A DNA stretch of 64,000 nucleotides from Rusavskia elegans (GCA_011316305.1 SAUG01000074.1:124001-188000); one strand, 5' to 3'. Positions 10,658-22,099 are shown, counted from the first letter of the stretch. Numbers and translations: made by a program. Notes: a model not told the origin generated them from the sequence alone.

Positions 10658-11338
10658 TGTTGGCTAGAATTATACGAGATTGCTCGGTGGTTCAGGTACT
10701 CAAGGGTCTCGGCTCGATATATGTTGCGGAAAATGGGCATTCAGGAACGCATTTATACGTTGATCTGACAGGCCAGGTAAGAGAGCGTGGGTTTGCTTGA
10801 GAGAGCGAGCTAGAAAAGAAGGTGCGTCGCTTGCCTCCTGCAGAGCTGCGATGTCATTCTGATGGGTTTTGAGCTGGCAATACAGATTGGCGCTAGGGAC
10901 GTGGACCAGATATCAATTTGGCTCGCTGGTGCTTGCTTCGCGTCGTCGATGACTCCACATACTGGTCGTCGTGTTGAGACCTCTTTGAATGCGAAAGTGC
11001 TGAGCGATATGGAGATGACGTGTTCTCCGGTGGGTCCTGATGCGTTCGCCTGCATATTCGTGGATGTACGGAAAAACCAAGAATGAAGAACAGGATCGTT
11101 GGCAACCACGATGTCAGACCAGCTTCACCCATGGTAAGGTAATAAGACATGCACATGTAGACTTAGCGGTTAACAAAGAGAATACTGAAGTATCAGACTT
11201 CTCGATGCTATTGCTTTCTGGTCTTCTACGATTGTTGAATAAACCCGTACCTCAAGATTGGGATCTGAATATCGCAACGCTCATTGCGTTGAAAAAATGT
11301 ATATAGTGATTATTATTGCAAAACCCATCATCTTGGTC
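10658..11338. other. intergenic region upstream of CaaX gene
   Basis: About 680 bp with overlapping frames on both strands, none of which looks like a protein with recognisable features. It should contain the CaaX gene promoter. Nothing else is supported. Confidence 0.4.
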
Positions 11339-11481
11339 GTCCGAGTGGTCTGTACGTACAACCATTCGGCCCTACCTCCGCAATCTTTGCTAATCGTCCC
11401 ACAGAGTGGTATGATTCTCGCTTAGGGTTACAACCCAAGCATGTTTGCGAGAGGCCCCGCGTTCGAATCGCGGCCCGGACC
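11339..11481 (+). tRNA. tRNA-Pro (anticodon AGG) with two interruptions
   Basis: The 3' part is a clear tRNA-Pro: GGTATGATTCTCGC, anticodon loop TTAGGG...T, and GCGAGAGGCC. The T arm is CCGCG-TTCGAAT-CGCGG, the acceptor 3' strand CCCGGAC, and the discriminator C. A Pol III T-run follows at 11487-11490. An 18-nt intron sits at the normal place after position 37. The 5' acceptor strand GTCCGAG (one mismatch, pair 6, as in yeast tRNA-Pro) and TGGTCT are found 53 bp away, separated from AGTGGTATG by an insertion at 11352-11404. Joined, the D arm reads TGGTCT-AGTGGTATGATT, identical to the yeast tRNA-Pro D arm. So either the gene has a second, non-canonical intron or it is a disrupted pseudogene. 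Confidence 0.82.
11352..11404 (+). other. 53-bp spliceosomal-intron-like insertion in the tRNA-Pro D arm
   Basis: It begins GTACGT, contains TTTGCTAAT about 10 nt before its end, and ends CCCACAG. These match donor, branch and acceptor of the 50-60 nt introns in this window. It falls between tRNA positions 13 and 14 and splits the Pol III A box (TGGTCT|AGTGG). Confidence 0.75.
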
Positions 11482-11489
11482 CATTCTTT

Positions 11490-11819
11490 TGGCATTTTTG
11501 AGAGCCTGTGAGTCAACTGGAGCTTTTCTTTTGGCTAGGGAGGTGGAACCCGGACTTCTGACAGTTTGTGTGTGCGCATGTGTGACAATATGAAGCGGCG
11601 TGTGAACTGGCAGGGTAGTTAGCGCCCACCATTGCACCTGCAGGCGGGGAAGGCCCAAAATAACGGAAGTTTCTAGTTTTTCAACCCCCTTGTTGGAAAA
11701 ATCCTGTCTGTGATGTGACACTGGAATATCTATACTTACATCGTCAATCCTCCAAAACGAAGGCGCTGCCAGTAGACAAAAATTCTCACCCACGGCCTTT
11801 TCAAGGAGCAAAAACGGAA
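11490..11819. other. spacer between tRNA genes
   Basis: No gene is supported. It contains GT-rich stretches near 11560-11600; the frames here are short. Confidence 0.4.
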
Positions 11820-11903
11820 TGCCCCCAGACAGATTTGAACTATCGGCCTTTGCATGCCTCATCTTCTTACAAGTGCAACGCTCTACCCCTGAGCTATAGG
11901 GGC
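11820..11903 (-). tRNA. tRNA-Thr (anticodon TGT) with 12-nt intron
   Basis: Read on the minus strand, all arms pair. Acceptor is GCCCCTA with TGGGGGC, D arm GCTC-AGGGGTA-GAGC, anticodon stem TTGCA/TGCAA with loop CTTGTA...A, and T arm GATAG-TTCAAAT-CTGTC; the discriminator is A. The 12-nt intron lies after position 37. A and B boxes are intact. Confidence 0.93.
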
Positions 11904-12002
11904 AATTGATGTAATTCCAATAATTCGGTAATACAAAAGATATACAACTTTATGGGTCTGATATCAAATTTCTAACGTCTCCTGAAGCATCCGCAGCTTT
12001 TC

Positions 12003-12085
12003 GCCCCCATAGCTCAGGGGTGGAACGTTGCACTTGTGAGAAGAAAAGGCATGCAAAGGCCGATATTTCAACTCTGTCTAAGGCC
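12003..12085 (+). pseudogene. decayed tRNA-Thr copy in inverted orientation
   Basis: It is closely similar to the functional-looking tRNA-Thr at 11820-11903 but on the other strand. The D stem is damaged (GAAC for GAGC), the T loop changed (TTCAACT), and the acceptor 3' strand reads TAAGGCC. Several changes are G to A or C to T, as RIP would cause. The pair is separated by 99 bp and could fold as a large hairpin. Confidence 0.85.
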
Positions 12086-14239
12086 CAGGTATCTATTTGC
12101 CATGTGCTGATTTTGTCCTACGATTGTGTGTTTCTTCTACAAGATGGTCATCTTCGAACAAGAACAACCAATGATGTGTCACCAAGACGAATCATAGTCA
12201 TTTTCTCAATCATGACCCTTTGTCTTCCTGTATCTCGCGCTTTTGCAGCTCATCATCATGGGAAATCGTTGGAAGAAATACCAGATATCTTAAAGCTCAT
12301 CAATCTCGATTTTCTATTCCGCTATCGCTCTTACTATGACTTCTATTGTTTCCTTTGACACCTGTCATCGATTATCTGTCACCCATCGCGTCTAGTGCCA
12401 TCTCTGCTTTCTCGCCTATCATAACGCTATTTAGTCAGCGCTCGAATGTCTGGAAGTCCAAAATAACGAACTCTGCTACATTCTGTCAACATAGGGCCAC
12501 TAAAGGAGACGATGGGAAATCACGATACACAGCCATAAGTGAGATTAAAGCTACGAGGCTGAATCGAACAGACGAGGAAGGAAAAGAAGTAATGTATATC
12601 CCCTCCCCTACCGGTTCTGGCAATCGAATCAAGGGCACGTCTGCACAGCGCCCCTCGCCGTGTTAGAATGTTAAGAGAAGCCAACACAAATGGTATTGGT
12701 AATTATCGTAACGAGGTCCTATATCCAGATACCGACTGTTTTAAACCCCATACTGCCATTTTCACAACCACCAAGTCAATCTCCGTCGCCGCCTCGACCC
12801 CAGCAACCGGGGAATTCAATGCCTTATCCTATGCCTCTGTCTCCAGCCTCCCCACCATCTTGTTGTATGCTGTAAGTGGCTCTCGTATGAATCTCCAACC
12901 TCCTCTCCATCTCGTTGTGCGTTGGTGGTGACTACCTCGCTTTGTTTGGATACCGATGCAATAATGCACTCTTCGGGAGACGCTGACTTGAAACGGTTCG
13001 TCCGTGAATGCTTGAGGACAACCGTAAAGCTCAGATTGATCTATCTGGAGGAAGGCACTTACCTTCTGGATATCGGGTTGGGACCGGCTGTTCCAGGGAC
13101 GATATTCACGGTTCCACTGGTCGGTTATATCCCGTTTCATACCACGTCTGGTAGCTTCACTGTCTAGGTACGACCTGTTATTTCCTTGACACGTAATTTC
13201 AATGGACTGGTTATCACGGTACATTCATCTGAAGGCAGGCTCTGTGCAGTATCTTCATTGCATCGCTGTATGAAGCGAAAGATCGGTGGCTACTATCGTA
13301 CCTGACATAGGCTTCAAGATGCATGCTACCACGGGATTGGTACGCTGTCCATAAGCAATCCAGTGTGCGGGAAAATTACGCTTGTATTTCATAGAAATGA
13401 TAAGTTCTTTCCTGATTTTGTTTCTTTCTGGGCATGATGACTTCAATGTTTCTCTGAAGGAGGCCGTGTCTGTCTCGAAGTATGGTGACGGATTATTTCT
13501 CTTGGTTAAGTGTTTCAGGGATGTTGGATGCCAATCGGAGATGCGCTCATCGATTTTGTCATTCTCCAGATCAGCTTTTGTATGTCAAAGGCTGGCAGTA
13601 AGGATCTTTCGGGTAGATCTTGTCTTGGTCGTATCACTCATGATCAGGTTTGCTCAACCCATTTGTCTGGTGGGGTGGGCAGTCGATGCCACGACTGCCA
13701 ACCAAGTCGAATGCCCGAACAGTACATAATGTAATTGTGCGCCATGTACTTGTCTGGGGGTATGAGTCTGTGTGATCGAAACTTGGTTCATGGCCGCCTT
13801 CGCAGAAGTGCTGAGGGAGTGCTGTCCAGACATGCAGCTTTCGAGTCAATGTTCATGATAGCAGTATTGCGTGTCGAGTACTGGAATGTGTGTGTATGGA
13901 GGATGTCTGTGGAAGCAGCAACAAAGATGCGCGAACGAGTTTTGTTTGTCGATCAAACATCTATGGGATTGGTCCGGCTCATCGCTGTCAATCGGCGTCC
14001 CATCTGTGATGTGCTCCATCTGATTTGACCTTGGTCTCCGACTCTGACGATGCGTTGGGACCGACTCCATCTCTACCTGCCCAAGATACTCGGGATCGTC
14101 TTCAAGGCTCACAGGCTTTTTTCACTGACATCCAGAATTTCAAGTAATTCCAACTCGTTGCGCGTCATGCTGGAGATGCCAAGATAGTTATAGATGCCCT
14201 CGATGGCTACGTCTTCAGTGTCATCTTTATTCCTTACTT
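12086..14239. other. border zone without supportable genes
   Basis: Composition is intermediate between the gene arm and the AT block. Many short frames occur on both strands, none with recognisable domains. Minus-strand fragments near 13850-14110 are acidic and Ser/Arg rich and may be part of the decayed helicase unit beside them. I see no intact gene. Confidence 0.4.
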
Positions 14240-14905
14240 GCCCTCACCTCATGTCTTATTCTCTTCCATGCAAGACTATCGTGAGCCGCGGACAATTCGT
14301 CATTCGCCTCATTGAGAAGATCAACCATCAGGTTTTGTATCGGCTGGGTGTGGCTCCTAGTGGCAAGGTCCATGATTGCTTTGTCCAATGCCTCGAGTCT
14401 CTTTGCTCATCGTGGGAGTTTAACACTTTGCAATTGATGATGAGCACCTCTTGATGCTGTGCAAACTGAAGAGATATATCTTCTCGTCCAGACCAATCTG
14501 GAGAGGGTATCTACCCGGTAGTATCCGCCCCCATGCCTGGATTTCGTGTGACGCACTGAGCGCGGCTGTGGTCACAAAGGCCCCCCAAGAACAATAGTCG
14601 GCCTTCGTTGCTTGTGAACAACAATATACATCGATGTGAGATTTGTAAGGCTCGCCGTGGACATAGGAAAGACTTGCGCCAGTGTAATTGATCGTTCTTG
14701 AAGCCAGGAACATGACGACATTCAGCACCAGCTAACCGGACTTCAGTCCTAAACCTAAAAATGTGTTCAATACAGCTGTATGGTCCAACGCCGGTGAGGC
14801 TCCTGGTCGAAGTCTGTCCCTGAGAAGTCCACGAAGTACTTAAGGTCTATAGCCTCGAAGGAGCTTTCGATATCGTTCAAACGGTAGACGAGGTCAATCC
14901 GCCGG
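14240..14905 (-). pseudogene. decayed SNF2-type helicase C-terminal fragment, copy 2
   Basis: Minus-strand pieces in shifting frames match the C-terminal helicase lobe. RIDLVYRLNDIESSFEAIDLK lies near 14830-14900, AFVTTAALSASHEIQAWGR near 14530-14590, and VLIINCKVLNSHDEQRDSR near 14400-14455. LDKAIMDLATRSHTQPIQNL then follows near 14330-14390. These are motifs V and VI (Gln and Arg of Q-x-x-G-R kept) and the tail of a Snf2 family protein. The order is the same as in copy 1, but stops and frameshifts break it. Confidence 0.72.
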
Positions 14906-15840
14906 TTGTATGTGAGATTGGAACATAACCATGGGAAAATGCGACGATCAAAGCCTTCAAGTCCGATTCCTCGGAGTCAGTTGAGGAGTCGTCAAGATAC
15001 AGCTCCCCGTCCTCATAACCTTGTTTCCAATCTTCGTCGCTCTTCTCATACTCGACGTCCTCTATTTCCTATTCATCATCAAGTAGCTCTTTGTTACTTT
15101 CACGTAGTAATTCCTGCCTCCCTGTGCCATCAATCGGGCGATCCACCGATTTTCGCATCCTTGCCGAGCGTCGACTCTCCTCCGCTCTCCCAAGATCTTC
15201 TGCTGATGGCGTATCCTTCGATGGGCCAGGCCCAGATTGATTTGGAGACGGCGACTCGTCCAGATCCATAGGGTCACCAACACCCTTCGCCCGCTTTTGT
15301 CCGTCACGGCCAAGCGTCAGGGTGAAAGGAGACTCCGTATTGACGTCAAGCTCTTCGGTTGCTTATGTTTTGAGCTGTTGCCCGCGTGATGGGCGTCTTG
15401 GACTTCTTGGTCGTGTTCGTTAAGAAGTTGGACGAGCATTTGCTGCACCGCTGGATCTGGGTAGCCATGTCTGTGATGGCCTTGCGGGTCTGACGACTGT
15501 CTCGGAACTCATCGTTGATATTCTTTACCTTGCATCGAACAACGAAGACGTTATGCAGCTGAGAAAACTATTCAAGGAGCGATTAGTACAGTCCGCCCCA
15601 GATCGATCTGGGAGGAGAGCATACCCTTATGCCACGACCACGCGCCTGAATCTCTAGAGGTGCGTTCAGCGCCGCTGTCGAGACCAGCACACTATGCGAT
15701 CCTCGGTCGAGATTTGCCCCTTGGAATCCTTCGGGATAGATAAGATTTATGGTTTGAAGGGAGCTTTTGAGATTATTGAATCGATTGACAAGGTCAACCC
15801 CCTGATTTGTTGAAATGATACATGGGAGCGTTTTGGTAAA
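14906..15840 (-). pseudogene. decayed SNF2-type helicase C-terminal fragment, copy 1
   Basis: GVDLVNRFNNLKSSLQTINL, GANLDRGSHSVLVSTAALN and LEIQARGRGIR (15625-15805) are the HELICc region of a Snf2 family ATPase. A convincing intron follows (15559-15624: GTATGC donor, TACTAAT branch, CTCAG acceptor). Then come LHNVFVVRCKVKNINDEFRDSR and, after a frameshift, AVQQMLVQLLNEHDQEVQDA. A Ser/Pro/acidic tail (MDLDESPSPNQSG; EDVEYEKSDEDW) runs to about 14920 with an in-frame stop. The N-terminal ATPase lobe is absent. It lies beside the AT block, so decay by RIP leakage or drift is plausible. Confidence 0.75.
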
Positions 15841-16400
15841 AATTTAGAGGTAGGCCAGAGGAAATTAGAGACGGTGAGTAATTTTGGATTGGAAATGGAA
15901 GATTGTTAAGAGACACGAAAATGGTGAATGGATTAAGAAGGGTACAAGGGGTATGAGAAGGCCAGAAGCATCAATGGCGTAAGGAAATGAAGGTATTAAA
16001 TTGATTCGATTTCAAGATTGAGATCTTACCGAATATTGAGGGTTTATATATGAACCGGATGACGAAAGATTGGTGAAAGGGGTAGCAGAGAAGATAGTGT
16101 TTGGACTCACAGTAGCAAGCGATCAGGGGTACGTCTTCTGTGATTGTAGCGTCGACGGCCAGTAGGATAGGGGTTAAACCGCAAGAAGGCCCAATTCCTT
16201 GATCTGACGCATGGTGTACCGTAGGGTGACCGACACTTCGGCTAGGTATTGTGGTCTTTCGAGGCGTGCTTTGGGCCCTCCATAGCTTTGATGATAGTTC
16301 TCTGACTTGGCTTCTGCATGTCCTGTTCGCAGTGCGGAAATTTGGTTGGCTTGTCAGGTTCACAGGCCCGTATACTTCCGCAGAAATCTCCAACTCCAAA
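15841..16400. other. left edge of the AT block
   Basis: It contains a minus-strand frame of 142 codons (15971-16399) with no recognised domain; it may be upstream remnants of the helicase copy 1. AT content rises sharply from about 16390. Confidence 0.4.
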
Positions 16401-17556
16401 GAGAGATATAAAATAATAAAGAAGTTTTTAATCCTTACCCTTAACGAGATATCCTAGAAATTACCTCTTGGAAGGTAATTCGTGTATTACAATCTAGCTG
16501 ACTAGAAGTATTAATCTAATATTGCAGATCTATTAAAGCGATTTACCTCTCGCTTCCGCCTAATAGAGGAAGTATTATACCTTACACTTTATTCTATTCC
16601 GTCAGCTTGTATAGAGAACGATACCAAAGTCGATGAAAAGTAAAAACTGTTGAGCGATTAGTTTTATATAAAATATATATAGAGCAATAATCAATTTTTC
16701 CGCAACTGTTTTTAATAAAAAGATCAATTCCAACCTTGTATAAAATCTATTGTAGAGAAGATATTGAAAGCGAAAAGTAAATAATTATAAAATACGATTA
16801 TTTATAAATCTTTTGCCGCAAGCTTTCTATAGCCAATTTTTTATTTTTAGCGAATTCCAAAATATCGACAAATCTATTTATCTTCTATCTCTAACGTTCT
16901 ATAATCGCCGAAATATTACAGTTTAGCTTCGGAATAAAATTAAAGATCTAAACTATATTAATACGACTATATTTCTGGTACTAATACTGATAATATAATA
17001 TATAGAAATAATAACAATTTAGTAGCGTTAACCGATAGTAAATAAAATCTATTATAATATTTTAATATTTATTATTAGAATAATATTACTAATATAGAAT
17101 TTTATCTATCGAAAGTTTAAAAGATTTCTAAAAGTTTTTAGACCGTCGATATATTTTCTATATTAACGGCTGCTATATTTACTCCTCGAAAAAAACCGGA
17201 TAATAGAAAGATAGCTAAAAATTATTTCGCGGAATATCCCGTAATTAATTTAAATTAAATTTTAGTCGAAATACGATAGAATCTATTAGATCTAGAATTT
17301 ATTAAAACTGAAAGAATTATAGCCGTAGAAAATCGAAACAGCTTCTACGTAGATTCAACGATTAATTCGAAGTAGATAAATATTCGCCGAATTACGTCTT
17401 ATATTTTAGAATCTAAAAGATAAATAATGATTAAATGATTAATATAATATTATAATTGTATATTGAATTTTATTAACTATAATATTTAGTAATAATTTCT
17501 TTAATATATACTAAATATTCAAACGTTATTCAGTAATTAGTAGTATTTCGCGATAT
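16401..17556. other. AT-rich stretch, unidentified
   Basis: No element end, motif or repeat that I can align with other parts of the window was found. It is presumably old transposon sequence. Confidence 0.4.
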
Positions 17557-18026
17557 TAGACTAATCGTGGAATCGGATTAAAAAATTATTCGATCTAATT
17601 CGAATCGGGTTAGGTTTTTCTAGAATTCGATTCGATTCGGTTCCGGATCGAATTCGGAAATTCGGGTTCGATCTATTAAAACCGTTAAATTCTAATATAA
17701 AAATTATATCAATCTATTTAAAAAAATACTAGTTAAATAATTATACTAGCTAGAGTAATTCTAATAAAGACAAAAATATTATCTAAATATATTACTTCAA
17801 TATATAACTAATTAATTAATTATTTACAATATTTTACTATATATAAAAAATTTAGTAGATCGGATTAGATTTTTATTGATTTCTATTTTATATCTCGAAT
17901 TAATTTTTAGTTTTAATATTAGAAACCAACCCGAACCGTTTAGTAGATCGAATCGAATTAACTCGCTAAAACTCGAATCGAATTTTTAAAATATCGATAG
18001 AAATCCGATCTAAAATGGCCAGTTTA
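17557..18026. mobile_element. M1 MITE copy 1
   Basis: It starts TAGACTAATCG and ends GGCCAGTTTA, with the GATCGAATTCGG-type subterminal repeats and the AT-rich core of the family. The flanking 8-mers do not match, so one end may be rearranged. Confidence 0.7.
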
Positions 18027-18092
18027 AATAGTATAGATTACTAGTTATTTTATATACTTATTTAGTAATTTAATAGATTCTAGTATATTAAT

Positions 18093-18165
18093 TATATCAA
18101 TTATATCAATTATATCAAATATATCAATTATATTAATTGTATCAAATATAATCGATTATATTATC
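18093..18165. repeat. short tandem repeat of AATTATATC units
   Basis: Four or more imperfect copies of a 9-bp unit (AATTATATC/AATATATC) in a row. Confidence 0.75.
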
Positions 18166-18239
18166 TTTATAAATTTCGAAATCGATATCTTTATAGTTTG
18201 TATTTAATTTATTAATTATTGCTATATATTATTCTAGTA

Positions 18240-19200
18240 ATTTAAATTCAATTATTGTTATTTATTTAGTTAATTTATTTTGATTTTAGTACCTGGTAAA
18301 TCAGTGATTCGGTAAACAAATCAAACGTTGGTATACTAGTATTAAATATACGGTAGTAAAATTTATACTCTGGTTTAATTAACGTAAATAACGATTCTTT
18401 CTATAGAATTTTGATTTAAATTTACATAATAATATAATATATTATTCTACTGATAATTTAATATAGAAATCTTTATAGATAAATATATCTCGTAGTTATC
18501 GTTTCTTTTTCTTTTATTAGTAATATAAATCTCTCGTAAATACTACGATTTATTGAAACCTTTTACGTATATATATATTTCCGTAATAGCTATATCGTAG
18601 CTAAATCAGACGATAGTATATCCGTATTAACTATACCTATTTTCGAAGACGTCGACTATCTCGTTATAGCTAGAGCAATCTATTTTAACTTTAATAAAAA
18701 TCTTTTCCTTACCGCTTTTAAAACGCGCTACCCGACTTTCCTATTACCTTTTAATCTAATTAATTTAAAAAAGTTTCTAGCCGTAGTAGCTAGCGTACTA
18801 GCTAGTAACCTTATAACTAGCGACCGTTTTAAAGCTACGTAGGCTAAAATGTACTTTAATAATTTAGTAAAACGATTGGATACGGGTTATATAATAAATA
18901 TAGATAAGATAATAACGATTTATAATTACTTTATAGTATAGCAGGTAGATATAGCGGAAATATTAGAAGCTGATATTTATATATAACGTCGAGGAAAGAA
19001 TATATAGTATTTAAATATAGTAGAGGATTCGTAATCGAATAAAAAAGGAAATAGTTAAATAAAAGTAATTAACTGCGTTGTAAATCTTGCCTGACGAACT
19101 ATATATCTTTAGCTGTAAAAATTTCTTTATACGTAAAATACAATAATCGTTGCCGTATATAATATTGATAAAATATATATATATATATATATATATAAAC
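18240..19200 (+). mobile_element. family C element, copy 0 (partial)
   Basis: Similar to the reverse complement of 45540-47010. A readable block at 18605-18835 encodes EDVDYLVIARAIYFNFNKN and onward to LAVVASVLASNL, followed by RLDTGYIINIDK. It ends in a TA microsatellite and ACTTAATATAACTCC, as the complete copy does before its terminal inverted repeat. I do not recognise the protein. Confidence 0.65.
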
Positions 19201-20202
19201 TTAATATAACTCCAGATAGAAGCTTTCCAGAAAGAATTATTATTATTTAACTATTAATTAATTACCTGTTAAATCGTAGATTTATTGATATATTATTAAA
19301 ATCAAATTTCTTTTAAAAATATAAAAATTTTCAAACTGTTTTATAATATTATAAATATCTTTAGAATATATATTTTAGATCAACGTCAAATTTCTATTTC
19401 AAGCGTTTTGTATACGATATTTATTAGAGAATTCAAGGAACGTATAAAAGACGAACTAATACGCGATAGCCAAAGCTACGATACGCTCGATAAATTAATT
19501 AATATCGCTATCGATTTCGATAGAAAACTATATTATAGATATATTGATAAATATTATAAAAGAAATATATAAACTATTCTTAGATATTATTTTTTATATT
19601 TTTATAAAAACGAGTATATCGGCGGAAAATAAATCGAAAAAAGCTACTATAGATCTATAATAAAAGAACTAGATTCTATCTAATACTATTATAATAGAAA
19701 AAATACTAGAAATAGTAAAAGAAATAAAATTTCTAGAATATACTATAACTATAATAAAAGAGACTATTTCGCGAAAAAATATCGAGTAGATAGAATAAAA
19801 TAATAATAGTTTAACGCTACGTTAAAGAAAAAATCCTAAAAACCAATAATAAATAATTCTAAAAAATAATAATAGTAGTTTTAAATTCAAATAAACCAGT
19901 TTAGATAATAAATTTACGTTTATAAAAAACGATAAAATACTATAGAATGTTATAGTAAATAACTTTTCGCTACGAATATTAATAGAATCGATCAGAAAGA
20001 AATTGATTTCTAGATAGATATCTGTAATAGAAGACGTTTGAAAAATAAAACTAAAAACTCTATATCTTTCGGCTATATACGATAAAAAACTAATAAAATT
20101 TTTTTTATAATAATCTATAAAATTTATAAGTAAATTTATAATATATATTTTAACATCGACGAATATCTACAAAAAAATAAATAGGATTATAAAAAAAATT
20201 AA
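19201..20202 (+). pseudogene. gypsy element I: gag region with zinc knuckle
   Basis: REFKERIKDELIRDSQSYDTL and LINIAIDFDRKLY at about 19430-19560 are the C-terminal part of a Ty3/gypsy Gag. At 19741-19785 the frame reads YYNYNKRDYFAKKYR, a CCHC zinc knuckle (C-x2-C-x4-H-x4-C) in which every Cys and the His have become Tyr through G to A or C to T change. The SINE at 20203 interrupts it downstream. Confidence 0.8.
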
Positions 20203-20620
20203 GGTCTGAATGGCGCAGTGGTAACGCTGCGTGACCTGGCGGCCTAATAGATCCAGCGTTCCTTTTCGGAGTTAGCGGAGTTATTCCGGCGGGTCGGAGA
20301 TTCGAATCCCTCGAAGGCCTACTAATATTTAAGTTTTTTCTATCGACTAAACCGATTTTTATATAGAGTTTTTATATAGAGGGTTTATTTAATAGATCGT
20401 TTCGTATTCGTATAAATCGATCGAATTAGAATTAAATCTTAAAAAGGTTAAATAGATTACGGTTTCCCTCTAGGTTTTAGTCTAGATCTAGCTCTTTTAG
20501 GAGTCCTAAATTTGAGTTCGCGGTAAAATACTTAAGTACCAAATAATTGCGTAATCTGATCGGTTAGTACCTCTAGTATTAATTCGTGAAAGATAATCAA
20601 AAAATCCGAATGATTCATCG
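20203..20620 (+). mobile_element. tRNA-derived SINE, copy 1
   Basis: The head has a Pol III A box (TGGCGCAGTGG) and B box (GATTCGAATCC) with GGTCT at the start and AGGCCT after the B box. A body of about 290 bp is shared with copies at 22895 and 54224, and a TA-rich tail follows. An A-rich imperfect duplication (AAAWAAATTA) flanks it. It is the best preserved of the three. Confidence 0.85.
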
Positions 20621-22099
20621 TATATATATATAAAATAAATTATATCGTCGATATATTTATATAGAAACTAGAAAGTTATATTTTTAAAAACAAAATTATA
20701 TTTAAACAGATTTTAAAACGGGTAAATATAACGATAGAAATAGATTACTTATATTTTGATTAGGCCGATCACTACAATAATAACTATAGAATCTATAAAT
20801 CGGAAAAAAAAAAGAAACCGGATAGTATTTATTTAAACTACGTCGATACGTTCCGAAACTACTAACTATTAAATTCGAAAGTAATAATATATATAGATAT
20901 AATAACTGAAATAGCTATAGCAGATATAAATATTAGAAGAAATAAAAATCTAAATTTAATTATTGTAGATTCTATTATAATCTCTATATATATAGAAAAT
21001 ACTAGATTAAATTTTGTTAAAAAAAGAAAAAAATTCTTTTTTTAACCGAAAAAGAGAAAAAAAATAAAATATAGAACTATTTGTTAGAAATTATATCTCT
21101 ATAGATTTGAAAAATTAAAAACTATTATCATTCGAAAAAAGAATTAATTACGTAATAATAGATATACTATAAGCGTATAATATTATAATTCGGAAAAAAA
21201 AAATCAAAATTAGCTAGCTATATATATATATATATTCGAAACAGAAATAGTAATTAAATTTAAAAATAGATTTTAAAGTATTAGAATAATAATTAAATTA
21301 AACGTAGCCGGAAATTTCGTATTGGAAGATTTAATTAAAAAGAAAAAATTCTTTCAGATTAAAAAAAATAGATTTCTATAATTTAGTTGTCGGAGATAGG
21401 AATCTATTACTAAAGAGAAATAGAAAAATTAAAAAAAAAAACGATATTACTTTAAATAACGACTAACTAATATTAAATAGAAATTTAATCTAATATTATT
21501 CGTATAGCTAGCAACGAAATTTTATTCCGGATTTTTTAATTAAAGAGTTATAATCTAATAATTAATTTAAAAAAAATTATATAGTTCGCGGATAGATAAA
21601 AAATCGGATATAAAATGCGAATTTATAGTTTCGAAAAAAAACAACGATTAAAAACTAATTAGATCCGATTTATTAATTACTAATAAAAATTAGCTAGGTT
21701 ATAAAAATAAAATAGAGAAAAAAAATCATAAATTTTTCGAAATCTTCGAATTATCCGATAAAAAATTAAAAAAGAATCTATTAGAAAAAATTCCGGATAT
21801 ATTTAAAAATCAGATAAATTTATTTTAAAAAAAGATAATTAAAAACGTACTATACAAATAATAATTATAGAGTTATAAAATTCGATCTAAATTAAATAAA
21901 CAGTTTGAATTGAAATTTATTTATCTATTATCTATAATAGAACTCGAAATTCTCCGCGAATATCTAGATAAAAATAAAAATAAAAAAAATTTATCAAAAA
22001 ATTTCAATTATCGGTCGGATATCTAATTTTCTTTATATTTAAAAAAGATAGAAAATTTCGCCTATATATCGATTATCGAAAGTTAAACGATATTACGAT

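Noticed and set aside
12668..13170. Pro/Ser-rich frame with a possible gene at 12.7-13.2 kb.
   Set aside because: No domain, no convincing start or splice structure, and competing frames on both strands; it is treated as border-zone noise.
17549..18034. Target duplication for M1 copy 1.
   Set aside because: Flanks CGCGATAT and AATAGTAT do not agree even when RIP changes are allowed.
19170..19200. TA-dinucleotide run considered as a separate microsatellite feature or origin.
   Set aside because: The same run occurs at the equivalent place in other family C copies, so it is part of that element.
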